From the NCBI RefSeq assembly GCF_000264995.1, contig NW_006767445.1, forward strand, positions 663,069-727,068: 64,000 bases of DNA. Direction: 5' to 3'. The number at the start of each line of letters is the position of its first letter. Position 1 is the first letter of the stretch. The stretch is from Punctularia strigosozonata HHB-11173 SS5. Lineage: Eukaryota; Basidiomycota; Agaricomycetes; Corticiales; Punctulariaceae. The notes under the pieces are model-generated. The model saw nothing but the letters and a program-made list of their open reading frames with translations, was not told the DNA's origin and ran no database searches. Shown one piece after another: positions 41,812 through 51,178 of this stretch. Both the position numbers and the translations under genes were made by a program.

Positions 41812-43565
41812 CCGAATCTGTGGTCGTTGAGTGTTGTCTGGGTCTCAAATTGAGTCGCCTGCGGGTTGGTCTGCATATCGTCCGGGATCTTGTCTAAAGG
41901 GGCTCCGAGCCAGCCGTAGCCGGTACCCCATCTATGGTCGGCAGGAGGTTGTTGGAATCGCTTCCTAACTGGTACGGTGGTCCAGTCGTTCTCCTTCTGT
42001 CGCCGTGTTTGTTCCCAGGTGTCGGGGTTGTCCATCACGAAGTACTTGCATGCGTTTTCTGGGAATCATTCGTTGACCTCGCGATTCTTCTCCTTCAGGG
42101 TTGGGCAGTCACAGCTCCAAGCGGCGTGTCCTGCCTGCCTACAATTTACACAGTAATGTTTCTCGTGCTTATCTTTGTACTCACATTTGGCGGTTGCGTA
42201 CGAGATGCTGCCGCACGTTCCACAAGTGTTGTGAATTTCTCGGCATTGGGCTGCGAAGTGGCACCCAAACCTTTGACATCTATTGCACCTAGTGGCCTCC
42301 TTCGTCAGTCTCCTTACATTGCAGCTCTTACCTCGGATTGTTATCCCCCATCTAATTGCATCATTGGCGATCTTTTCCGTACGGAGGGTGGCTGCTACAT
42401 GCGCGCTGGTCTGGCCGGGTCTCCTCCTCTCTGGTGCTTTGATCCATCTTGCCCGCAGGAAGTTATGGTCGTCCCATCCATTGATCCTCACCACCGTCAT
42501 TCAATCTTCTTCTTCTTCTGGGTGGAAGTATAGCGGCGCGTTCACGATGAGTACTGTGAATCCCTTATCCTTGATCTCCGCCTTGTATCCAAAGTTGCTG
42601 ATGATCTTTTTCTTTATAGCATCCCTCGTCGCCCATGCTGCCGCAGCAGTCGAGTTCAATTCAAACTCCATTCCTCTGTTCTGCAACCTCTTCACACTCA
42701 CAAAGCAGACGTCCCCTGGTTTCCCCTCATCCTCGCCACCGACCATTTCTACTGCCATGTTCGCCTTCGCTACTAACTGCTCCTCCGTAAGCATCTCTAA
42801 GTCCGGTCCCTTTGCGTCTATGATGATGTGCTTGTTCTTCCTCGTGTTCTGTTCTATGATGCGTTGGTACGAGATCGGCGGGGTGGAACGTGCTGTGTTT
42901 GCGTATGATTTCTGTTGCTTCGCTGGTATTATTGCCGGAGTCATCGGCACGTAGTCTTTGTCCATAATCCCATAGTCGTAGTCTTCTATGTTCCCAGTGT
43001 TCCCCGTCGTTTTGACCGAGCCCCGTTCAATAGCGTGTTGGAGGATTTCGAATGCGCTCTGAGCCGCATCCCGAACTTTGTTGACTTTCGCTCCCACCAT
43101 GCCGGCCGTATCCTCCTCGATTGTCCCTAGCTTATCTGTCACTGCCTGGACTCTCTTAGTCTGTTTGTTCAGTGCGGCTATCTGCCCTCCCATTTCCTTC
43201 AGCCTAGTGCCCATCTCCTCCATGTGCTCCTCCATCTTATCGGCTACCCTTCCAGTCCCCTTTCTGTATGTCTCGAGTATGAATGCGAAGGTGCGTAGAT
43301 TTCCTGCCAGCCTCGGTTCCTTGTCCTGTGCAGCTCACAACATTGCCAGCACCAGTTGTTCGATGTTCAGCGGGCCCTCCGTGTTGACTGCGTGTCCCGA
43401 GCTAGAAAGATATGACCGTGCTTCATTGACGTTTGTTACCGGTGATGGTAGACTCGCCAGTTCGTCTCTGGTGAGCGGTTCTTTACTCGTCTGTGCCGAT
43501 GGCGTAGTATTACATCTTCCCCCGTTTGCGTTTATCGCGGCTGATCCAGGTGGACTCAGCACCAT
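41760..43565 (-). pseudogene. LINE ORF1 (nucleic-acid-binding, CCHC knuckles) with three TGA stops
   Basis: One frame of about 600 codons runs from the ATG at 43565 to 41760. It is broken by TGA at 43337-43335, 42503-42501 and 42068-42066, each one C-to-T step from CGA. The N-terminal half is helical and Glu/Lys/Gln-rich (MEEHMEEMGTRLKEMGGQ, probable coiled coil). Next comes an RRM-like region (FVSVKRLQNRGMEFEL, FTVLIVNAPLYF), then three zinc knuckles (CNRCQRFGCHFAAQC, CGTCGSISYATAKC, CVNCRQAGHAAWSC). The C-terminus is ENACKYFVMDNPDTWEQ. The protein would coat LINE RNA. Confidence 0.85.
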
Positions 43566-43720
43566 TATAGACCTTTGACCCTCTTATGATAGTTCTACTA
43601 GTTGTTCAGGGGCTTAAATGCCAGTATGATGAAGCTAGAGCGAGCGTATTCTACTGGCGCCATTTAACACCGACGTGTCGATGGTGGTGGTCGCCTGAGA
43701 AGAGAGTCTGGTTGTTAGTT

Positions 43721-45467
43721 AGTCCTGTGAGTCCTCTTTCTCCTTGCCTGCTGAATGTTACTGATACCGCCCGAAGACCAACACCTTCAAAGGGCTGTTA
43801 CAGGCAACCAAAACTTCTTTCCAAGCTGACACCAACAACGACAATTAGGCCATTTACAAGCAACGTGCATGGTTGTTCACTGCTTATAAGGTGGCTGCCG
43901 GCATCAAGGATGGAGGCATGCTGGCTTCAGCATCATCCCGTAATAATGTGGGCACCGTGTTTGAAATGAACTCTCAAGAATTTGATAATATCCAGGACAA
44001 AACGTTGGGGTATGCCTTTGCAGTCCCTTTGATTGACCCTGTGCTCACAAGTCACATCAGAAACCTGCCCCCAATTCAAGCTGCCATCAGACACTACATA
44101 ACTCGTCCCTTGCTATCCACACTCTTCGAGAACAACTTCTGATATGGCTGGGCCATGTATGCTATAAGATAGACAGATTATGTACACTGTGATCATGCAT
44201 GAATATATCCATTTGCACTCTCTACAATCTGTGAGTCTCCGAACGCAACACACTTCTCCACGCCTTTCCCATCGCCGAGTCAGGGTGCTGCAAGAAGGTG
44301 TTGGGCATCTGTGATGGACCGGCCATTTCACTAGTTCACCGCAAGCATAAGGATAGAACCAAGGTCAGACATAAGAACTGAAGAAGAATCATGGCAACTC
44401 TCGTACCTTTGTAGGTCAGGACCGCATTGTTCTTCGCCGCGATGTAATCAGCCAAGTTGTGGTCGAGGATGAGATGCAAGAGTCAATTGATCAGTGTCAA
44501 ATCAATCTTCTCGTACACCTTCGACAGCATGATCTCCATCATCACAACGTACTTGCCCTCGCTCGTCTCCCAAATATCCATAAGGTTGTTGATTCCCTGG
44601 CATCACTGGTACGCCAACAGCGGCGGCAGCGGTTCCACATGGGCTGGCTTGATCCATGTGATCTCTCAGTAGTCACAAAGCAGTGTGATTATTGAGAACT
44701 AAGTGTATATCTGACTGAAGTACCTAAAAGTGAGGCTGAAATAGTTGAGGATCGGAACCTCATTATTCTCACCTACTCTGACTGTATCAAGCCATACCTA
44801 CCCTACCCAAAAACAACCCTAGTAACAACTTATTTGACCTGAATCTATATCCCCCTTCAAACTTGCACTACGGACAGTGTTGACACTATATTTACCCTGA
44901 TAGTGTCACTCTTTCTGCTCTGACAGCGGGCATATCAATAGGTGGAGGGAGAATGTACAACTGCGAGAATGGTTCTGTTGCACGAGGCTCCAGGGTGCAA
45001 ACAGGCAAAGAAGACTTCATGCGCTTGTAAGCCTCTTACGGACGTGTTCTGCAGGCGCAGAGGGGTGCAGTTAACTGCGTAAGTTGACTGTGAGAATACC
45101 ACTGCACTTACAAAAGTGTACTCCCTGAAGTGTACTTACCTACAGTCTTAGTCTGGAATGAAGTAGCTACAACAGTTGTAAGTGTGGGATGGAAGTACAG
45201 TACATTTACGGTGCATGCTACAGGAGTACACTACACACCATGGAAGTATACTACAGTGTGAGACTTTGAATGATGTATATTGAAAAGTGTGGCATATAAA
45301 CAAAGGAATCTCTATCATTAGGTCAGCCGGTGTATAAGAATTCCGACATGGAGAAAATCCTGAATAGAGAGATTTGATTTTGATAGCACTTTTTACCCAT
45401 CAAAATTGAGACTTTGAATCTTATAATAAACTTATAATTTTAATCCAAAATGTTCTGATCTCAAAAA
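43721..45467. other. Unassigned 1.7-kb stretch with short frames
   Basis: A 90-codon plus-strand frame at 43873-44142 (KVAAGIKDGGMLASASS ... HIRNLPPIQAAIRHYITRPL) looks like real protein but I do not recognise it. It has no clean start context and may be a fragment. A second weak frame is at 44459-44695. From about 45000 to 45290 the sequence is filled with short GTACACT/AGTGTAC-type palindromic words. Confidence 0.35.
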
Positions 45468-45899
45468 TGTTGAGGTTGGTGATGGATCAGTCTAGGGTGG
45501 TTATCATCCACTCATCCCCTCGACCACTGCTTTTCTGGCTGCTCTAATCATCCTTTGATGCTGGTCTCCTGGCTACATGTCTCCCATCTGTTCACAATCC
45601 ATTGGTATTGGTTGGCATCAGTTGGTTAACCACACAACTGATGCAACTGATCCAGTTGATTGCTCAGATCACTAATCCCAACTGTTCATCACCACATGCT
45701 TGATCCCTATCTCCATAGCTTCGATATCTCCCTTTGTTACTTGTTACCATAGCTTCCATCATAGCTAGATGTATTTAGGGAGCAGAGATGGAGCCCAGAG
45801 TCCTCAGACTTCGACTCACAGCTTCATTGCCTTGCTCTCAGGTCTGTCCCTAGTTGTATCTCAATAGACTTCGACTCACAGCTCCATTCCCTGGCTCCC
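45468..45899 (+). mobile_element. Copia-family LTR, plus orientation, long variant
   Basis: It starts TGTTGAGGTTGG and carries the family blocks (ccactgcttttctggctgct, gctggtctcctggctac, ccatagctagatgtattt type). As in the LTR at 49332, a block beginning gacttcgactcacagc is present twice near the end, which distinguishes the long variant from the copies at 25920 and 50763. It leads directly into a Copia-like 5' leader and a gag start, so it is probably a 5' LTR. The exact right end is uncertain. Confidence 0.75.
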
Positions 45900-46058
45900 A
45901 GCTTGGACAGACTCTTCTTCGTGCCTGGGACCTCCTACACGCACCCCACACCCTTCTACACCTCCACAACTCGGCTCACTTTGCCCTCCTTGCATCATCA
46001 TCACCACCATATCTCACCTACTTCACCTATCTCCACTTCACTCCACCATCAGGACACC

Positions 46059-46208
46059 ATGTCCTCATCTAAAGAGCTCACCTCCTCTCGTCGAGTTACG
46101 CCCCTGAACGATGTCAACTATGCCCAATGGGTGAAGGAGATGCGGGCCTACTTGACATCGACTCCATTATCGGATATTCTCAGCAGCTGGACATCCGGAC
46201 CAGCGTAA
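46059..46208 (+). pseudogene. Copia gag N-terminus, truncated
   Basis: The ATG at 46059 opens M-S-S-S-K-E-L, then LNDVNYAQWVKEMRAYL, the usual start of a Copia gag (a Trp-containing 'NYxxW' motif). The frame reaches a stop after 49 codons, and the sequence beyond changes character. The element was either broken here or replaced by other sequence. Confidence 0.6.
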
Positions 46209-47897
46209 AGGTGTTCACGTTACCGGATTTCGATTGGAGCCACATGAAAAACAATTGGTGTCTCTTGAATATGGTCCCCCCAGGTACTCGTCGACCCTGT
46301 CCTGTGCCCACGCACACGATCCTGAACATGCTCCTTGGCACGTTCGGTTCTTAGGGCAAGATAGTCATTCTGTTTCTGCGCCTGTGGTCCGCGAGCGCGA
46401 AGCTAGGGGACAGGTGAATTCCCACTGCGATAGTGGAGCAATTCTACAACCTCGTGCTAGCCCTGTAGCTTCAGGAGCTGAACAAAGGGCAGGTGCACAC
46501 CCTGGCCACGTACAGTGCAGCATTGGCCAATCAAAGAGACGAGGGAGGATGGCTCCACTGGCACAGCATCAATGTCCCCGCCGATCGGATGAAGGATTTC
46601 AGGGACATGCTCAAAGCGTGAGCAAACAGCCTGGAGCGGATGGTGTTCCACGACCTGTGGTTCATGTTCGAGGTGAAAGGGTCCAAAGATGAATTCATGC
46701 ACGAGCTACAAGAAACAGAAATAGCGGCCAAGTTTATGGAAGCGACGAGCTGGATCAGAGCGGACACAAAGGCGAATGACTAGTGGTGGATGGACATTGG
46801 GGTGGAGATGTACTGCCCAGGGCACTGCCTGAAGATCCTTACCAGCAAGCACGGTGAAATCCTCCAGTGCATATTTCCGGAGCTGACGACATGGACGTAA
46901 AGAGGGAAGGTGAAGGAGGCCTTGGACCATCCTCAATTCATCAGGGATTACACCGGACGGCAGGCATTTCATCACATTCCGCACAAAAGCATGCCTGCTG
47001 ATCTTGGAGTACCTGGCAGACCTGCCGGGGAAGATTCAACGTTGGGTGGCAACCATCGCGCTTGGAGCGCAACTGATATGGCTATTAAACTTGACACTCC
47101 GCACTGGGTGGCAGGGAAACATCATTCAAGAAATGTTGGCTTTTAGCTCATGGCAAATGGAAGGTGCGGACCATGAGCTGGCGCCCCTTCACCTGACACA
47201 CAGGCTGTGGTTCCTATGCAGCATCCGCTGGGAGCAAAACAGCGATGCACAAGTTGCTCGTATGCCAACTAAAGCCTTGCACTACGCGCCTGGGGACATG
47301 GCCAAGCTGTTCAGAGAAAAGCACATGTCCTTCGAGTAGAGCTGGATGTATCCGGCGATGATACCACAGGAGCGACGAGAACGGATAGAGAAATCCAACT
47401 TTGGGAGGGCCAAGAACAAAGTACACACCGAAGATGTGAGAAGTGTGCAGAGGACAGAGCCGCCTCTGTCGGCAGTAGGTTTCCAGGCAGAAGAACAGAG
47501 TGTTAAGGTCCGGCCTCCGGTTGCCATACGGCTGGAACTGGGGGAGAAGTTCATCAAACTTCCGGAGGAGATCGAGGAAGCATTGCCGCCCTCAGAACCC
47601 ATAGGACTGAACGAGACAATGGAGAAGATATCGCAGCAGCTGGCATCGGACATCATCCAAAAGATACCCAACCACCAAAACCTTCACAACGGAAGCTATA
47701 CGATCATGCCTGAAGCGGAGAGAGGAAATGCCAACTGGTTGTGGTTTCAGACGCTGGACCTTTCGTGCCTGTTCTCTGTCATACTGGTGAAGAAGGTTGA
47801 GAGGAAGGCGTGGGAGACAGCAGTTGCTAATATACCGCTATGCCAATGCTACCATTGTATGCACTCACTCATAATCCTAAACCCTAAGGCGGAGTAG
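46209..47897 (+). pseudogene. Decayed unrecognised gene
   Basis: Protein-like stretches appear in shifting frames: LQELNKGQVHTLATYSAAL and RMVFHDLWFMFEVKGSKDEF, then after a TAG WWMDIGVEMYCPGHCLKIL, with a TAA near 46898. A longer open frame at 47346-47897 contains RKAWETAVANIPLCQC. The WWMDIG...H-C-L segment reminds me of an uncharacterised family common in basidiomycetes, with no known function. In-frame stops and frameshifts rule out an active gene in the first half. Confidence 0.4.
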
Positions 47898-48187
47898 CGC
47901 CTGCTGTCTGGCTTGCCTATCAGTAAGATCGGGCGGGAAGGTTGAAAAGAGTTGCAATGCACTGTCTCGCCAGCAAACAGAAGTGGATCGTCGAGCCAAT
48001 CCGGCATCGGATTGGTCCGGCCTGATGTGCTAGGGATCACAGGGTTTGCTGGGGCGTTTCTGGGGTGGCGGGATGTGGAGGGACCAGCCTGAGACCTGTG
48101 GTATTCCTCCAGCTCTGTGGCGAGCCGGAGAAGGGTCTCTAGAGGGAGATTTTCGAGATCTTGTGGGATGCCCATTGACGAGGACAT
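47849..48187 (-). CDS. Small hypothetical protein
   Basis: The 112-codon frame starts M-S-S-S-M-G-I-P-Q-D-L, with a leucine-rich helix (LPLETLLRLATELEEYH) and then a Ser/Pro/Arg-rich linker. No recognised domain. It lies on the same strand as, and about 240 bp downstream of, the Zn2Cys6 gene at 48424-49042. It overlaps the end of a plus-strand frame, so at least one of the two is not real. Confidence 0.3.
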   Translation of the reverse strand: MSSSMGIPQDLENLPLETLLRLATELEEYHRSQAGPSTSRHPRNAPANPVIPSTSGRTNPMPDWLDDPLLFAGETVHCNSFQPSRPILLIGKPDSRRYSALGFRIMSECIQW

Positions 48188-48423
48188 GGCGATGAAGAAC
48201 TAGAGAAACCCAATGGAGGGCCCTTAGGCAACAACCTCACGTGACTGGCCGGATTGTCAGCTGTAACATTACCGAACTTGCAGTGGATTAGCCAGACATT
48301 CTAAGGATGTATTAGCGCGCGCTAGCCTTCGTATGTATATTTTAGTTACAAAAAATGTTGCATAAGCGGCATCAGGTAATACGGTATCTACGGCATTGCC
48401 TAAGGCTCAGCCCTTTGGCGCGT

Positions 48424-49042
48424 TTACCTCCAAGCGCCCCGTAGCATCGGAATGAGCTTGTTGTACCGCTCTGTGAGATCGTCATGCAGGGTGATGAGAG
48501 TTTTTGCCAAAGGACTCTTCAGCTGTTCATGGATATCGATGAGCTCGGTGAGGAGCGTCATTTGGTCTTGGAGGTTCTGCAAGATGACCGGGGGTGATCA
48601 GGATGCCTCGGATATGGTGTGGGTGACGCACTCGCTGCCGCAAGCATCTCGGACGCAGAACGTGCATGGCCCATCAGTGGACTTTCCCTCGCACTGATAG
48701 CGCATTTCACGACATCGCTTGCAGATCGGACGTTGTATCCGATTCTATTACCCTAGTTAGCAAGCGCAGTAAGGGGAGGTGGGAGCGAGAAGGCACACCG
48801 ATTCCAGGAGCCACCAGGTGTACTAGATCTTCTCTTGTAGCGACCGTTCCATTGGTTTCCTCTGCCTTTTCTATGGGATAGCAGTCAGTCAATGCCCTGG
48901 ACAATCGGAATGAATCAATGTGCACCTGTCTGATCCTCTTCGACCGCCTCGTTGAAGACAGCTCCTCATCCGCCTTTCGCTTGCTGGATGTGACTGTCTC
49001 TCGGAGTGTTCGTCCCGTGACACTCCCTGTTTCCGGGCTCAT
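48424..49042 (-). pseudogene. Second Zn2Cys6-type zinc-cluster gene, one in-frame TGA
   Basis: Minus-strand exon 49042-48797 (82 codons, starts M-S-P-E-T-G-S) has a basic patch SSTRRSKRIRQ. A 52-bp GT-AG intron (48796-48745) with a CTAAC branch-like site joins in phase 0 to exon 2 from 48744. Exon 2 carries six cysteines spaced C-x2-C-x6-C-x8-C-x2-C-x8-C, again the Gal4-type cluster. It then meets TGA at 48600-48598 (one C-to-T step from CGA). The frame continues open to TAA at 48424 with a helical Leu-rich stretch (LQDQMTLLTELIDIHEQL). Architecture resembles the antisense gene at 24088-25222: basic region, intron, cluster, helix. Here no Gypsy element surrounds it. Confidence 0.6.
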
Positions 49043-49046
49043 TCTG

Positions 49047-49166
49047 ATCAATATCAACATCGGTATGAAAATGTTCATTAGAATTCATAGTATGTACACG
49101 GGCGGCATCAATATCAACATCGGTATAAAAACATTCATTAGATTTTGTAGTGTGTACGTGGGCAGC
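49047..49166 (+). repeat. 60-bp tandem repeat, two units
   Basis: Units 49047-49106 and 49107-49166 both begin atcaatatcaacatcggtat and are about 80-85% alike. They lie at the 5' edge of the Zn2Cys6 gene, so they may be in its promoter. Confidence 0.8.
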
Positions 49167-49331
49167 AGCGCATCTTGGGAGTGGGTTAGGCGATGGCAAC
49201 GGTAACAACGCTGTAGTTCAACGAAGCTGGTTAGCGCTCTGTCGAATCTGCGCCAAGTTGTCGTTCAACTTGGCAACATCCGTGGTGGGCGTCCGCAACT
49301 TCTCAGCCTGCTCGCCGCACACGTGGAATAG

Positions 49332-49797
49332 TAACAGGGTAGGAGGCTGTCTGATGCGCTGTAGCGAGCTTAGAGCAAGGAAATGGAGCTGTTAGTCGAA
49401 GTCTATTGAGATACAACTAGGGACAGACCTGGGAGCAAGGAAATGGAGCTGTGGGTCGAAGTCTGAGGACTCTGGGCTCCATCCCTGCTCCCTAAATACA
49501 TCTAGCTATAATGGAAGCTATGGTAACAAGTAACAAAGGGAGATATCGAAGCTATGGAGATAGGGATCAAGCATGTGGAGATGGACAGTTGGAATCAGTG
49601 ATCTGAGCAACCAACTGACTGTTGGACCGGTTGCATCAGTCGTGTGGTCAACCAACCGATGCCAACTGAGGTGAACAGATGGGAGACACGTAGCCAGGAG
49701 ACCAGCATCAAAGGATGATCAGAGCAGCCAGAAAAGCGGTGACCAAGGGGAATGATGGATGGTAACCACCTAGACTGATCCATCACCATCCTCAACA
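49332..49797 (-). mobile_element. Copia LTR, minus orientation (3' LTR of the minus-strand Copia element)
   Basis: 466 bp. On the minus strand it reads TGTTGAGGATGGTG to CACCCTGTTA-like ends, and it contains the duplicated block of the long variant. It is followed on the right by ctcccacctgatgg, the polypurine end and pol tail of the Copia element, and then by the assembly gap. Confidence 0.85.
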
Positions 49798-49855
49798 CTC
49801 CCACCTGATGGAGAAGTCAATCCCATCATCCTGGCGCACTCTGTGGACCTTGGCA

Positions 49856-50274
49856 NNNNNNNNNNNNNNNNNNNNNNNNNNNNNNNNNNNNNNNNNNNNN
49901 NNNNNNNNNNNNNNNNNNNNNNNNNNNNNNNNNNNNNNNNNNNNNNNNNNNNNNNNNNNNNNNNNNNNNNNNNNNNNNNNNNNNNNNNNNNNNNNNNNNN
50001 NNNNNNNNNNNNNNNNNNNNNNNNNNNNNNNNNNNNNNNNNNNNNNNNNNNNNNNNNNNNNNNNNNNNNNNNNNNNNNNNNNNNNNNNNNNNNNNNNNNN
50101 NNNNNNNNNNNNNNNNNNNNNNNNNNNNNNNNNNNNNNNNNNNNNNNNNNNNNNNNNNNNNNNNNNNNNNNNNNNNNNNNNNNNNNNNNNNNNNNNNNNN
50201 NNNNNNNNNNNNNNNNNNNNNNNNNNNNNNNNNNNNNNNNNNNNNNNNNNNNNNNNNNNNNNNNNNNNNNNNNN
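49856..50274. other. Assembly gap (419 N)
   Basis: A run of undetermined bases. The roughly 360 bp on its left (from about 49490) and on its right (50275-50637) are nearly identical, so the gap probably separates two reads or haplotypes of one LTR/pol junction rather than two real copies. Confidence 0.95.
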
Positions 50275-50582
50275 CCCTAAATACATCTAGCTATGATGGA
50301 AGCTATGGTAACAAGTAACAAAGGGAGATATCGAAGCTATGGAGATAGGGATCAAGCATGTGGAGATGGACAGTTGGAATCAGTGATCTGAGCAACCAAC
50401 TGACTGTTGGACCGGTTGCATCAGTCGTGTGGTCAACCAACCGATGCCAACTGAGGTGAACAGATGGGAGACACGTAGCCAGGAGACCAGCATCAAAGGA
50501 TGATCAGAGCAGCCAGAAAAGCGGTGACCAAGGGGAATGATGGATGGTAACCACCTAGACTGATCCATCACCATCCTCAACA
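50275..50582 (-). mobile_element. Copia LTR, partial, minus orientation
   Basis: This 308-bp part of the Copia LTR is truncated by the gap and repeats 49490-49797 almost base for base. On the minus strand it follows the pol tail and a GGTGGGAG purine tract, so it is the true 3' LTR position of the Copia element. Confidence 0.85.
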
Positions 50583-50762
50583 CTCCCACCTGATGGAGAA
50601 GTCAATCCCATCATCCTGGCGCACTCTGTGACCTTGGCAGCACCTAGAGCCTTGGTCAAAGCATCTACAGGCATCTGGGACGTCGGAATGTAGTGCACAG
50701 TGATGAGACCGGCCTCAACGGCATCCCTGAGCCAATAGAACACCAAATCAAGGTGCTCCATG
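50555..50762 (-). pseudogene. C-terminal end of Copia pol, cut off by a nested LTR
   Basis: On the minus strand: M-E-H-L-D-L-V-F-Y-W-L-R-D-A-V, then LITVHYIPTSQMPVDALTKAL, the standard end of a Copia RNase H/pol protein. It continues the frame of 51179-53780 across the nested LTR. The stop (50557-50555) lies inside the 3' LTR, as in many Copia elements. Confidence 0.85.
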
Positions 50763-51178
50763 TGTTGAGGATGGTGATGGATCAGTCTAGGTGGTTACCA
50801 TCCATCATTCACCTTGGTCACCGCTTTTCTGGCTGCTCTGATCATTCTTTGATGCTGGTCTCCTGGCTACATGTCTCCCATCTGTTCACATCAGTTGGTA
50901 TCAGTTGGCATCAGTTGGTTGACTACACAACTGATGCAACCGGTCCAACAGTCAGTTGGTTGCTCAGATCACTGATTCCAACTGTCCATCTCCACATGCT
51001 TGATACCTATCTCCATAGCTTCGATATCTCCCTTTGTTACTTGTTACCATAGCTTCCATCATAGCTAGATGTATTTAGGGAGCAGGGATGGAGCCCAGAG
51101 TCCTCAGACTTCGACTCACAGCTCCATTCCCTTGCTCCCAGGTCGCTACAGCGCGTCAGACAGTCTCCTACGCTGTTA
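50763..51178 (+). mobile_element. Nested solo Copia LTR with target-site duplication, short variant
   Basis: 416 bp from TGTTGAGGATGG to ACGCTGTTA. The pentamer CCATG is present on both sides (50758-50762 and 51179-51183). The right end is CTGTTA, also seen at 25920 and 49332, so the LTR ends in TG...TA rather than TG...CA. It interrupts the pol gene of an element of its own family, in the opposite orientation. Confidence 0.92.

Larger units (their letters stand above)
38189..43708 (-). mobile_element. Full-length LINE (Tad-like), minus strand, 12-bp target duplication
   Basis: The 12-mer TGGTTGTTAGTT lies on both sides (38177-38188 and 43709-43720). Between them, on the minus strand, are a short 5' leader (43708-43566), ORF1 with zinc knuckles, ORF2 with endonuclease, RT and RNase H, and a 3' A-rich tail (A8-C-A5, 38202-38189). 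Two ORFs, an APE-type endonuclease, an RNase H and CCHC knuckles in ORF1 fit the Tad clade of fungal LINEs. Insertion by target-primed reverse transcription explains the tail and the duplication. The copy is full length but silent: both ORFs carry nonsense changes. Confidence 0.93.

Noticed and set aside
42283-42954. A 223-codon plus-strand frame with hydrophobic stretches
   Set aside because: Complement of LINE ORF1.
49792-50290. Open frames across the N run
   Set aside because: They consist almost entirely of undetermined bases.
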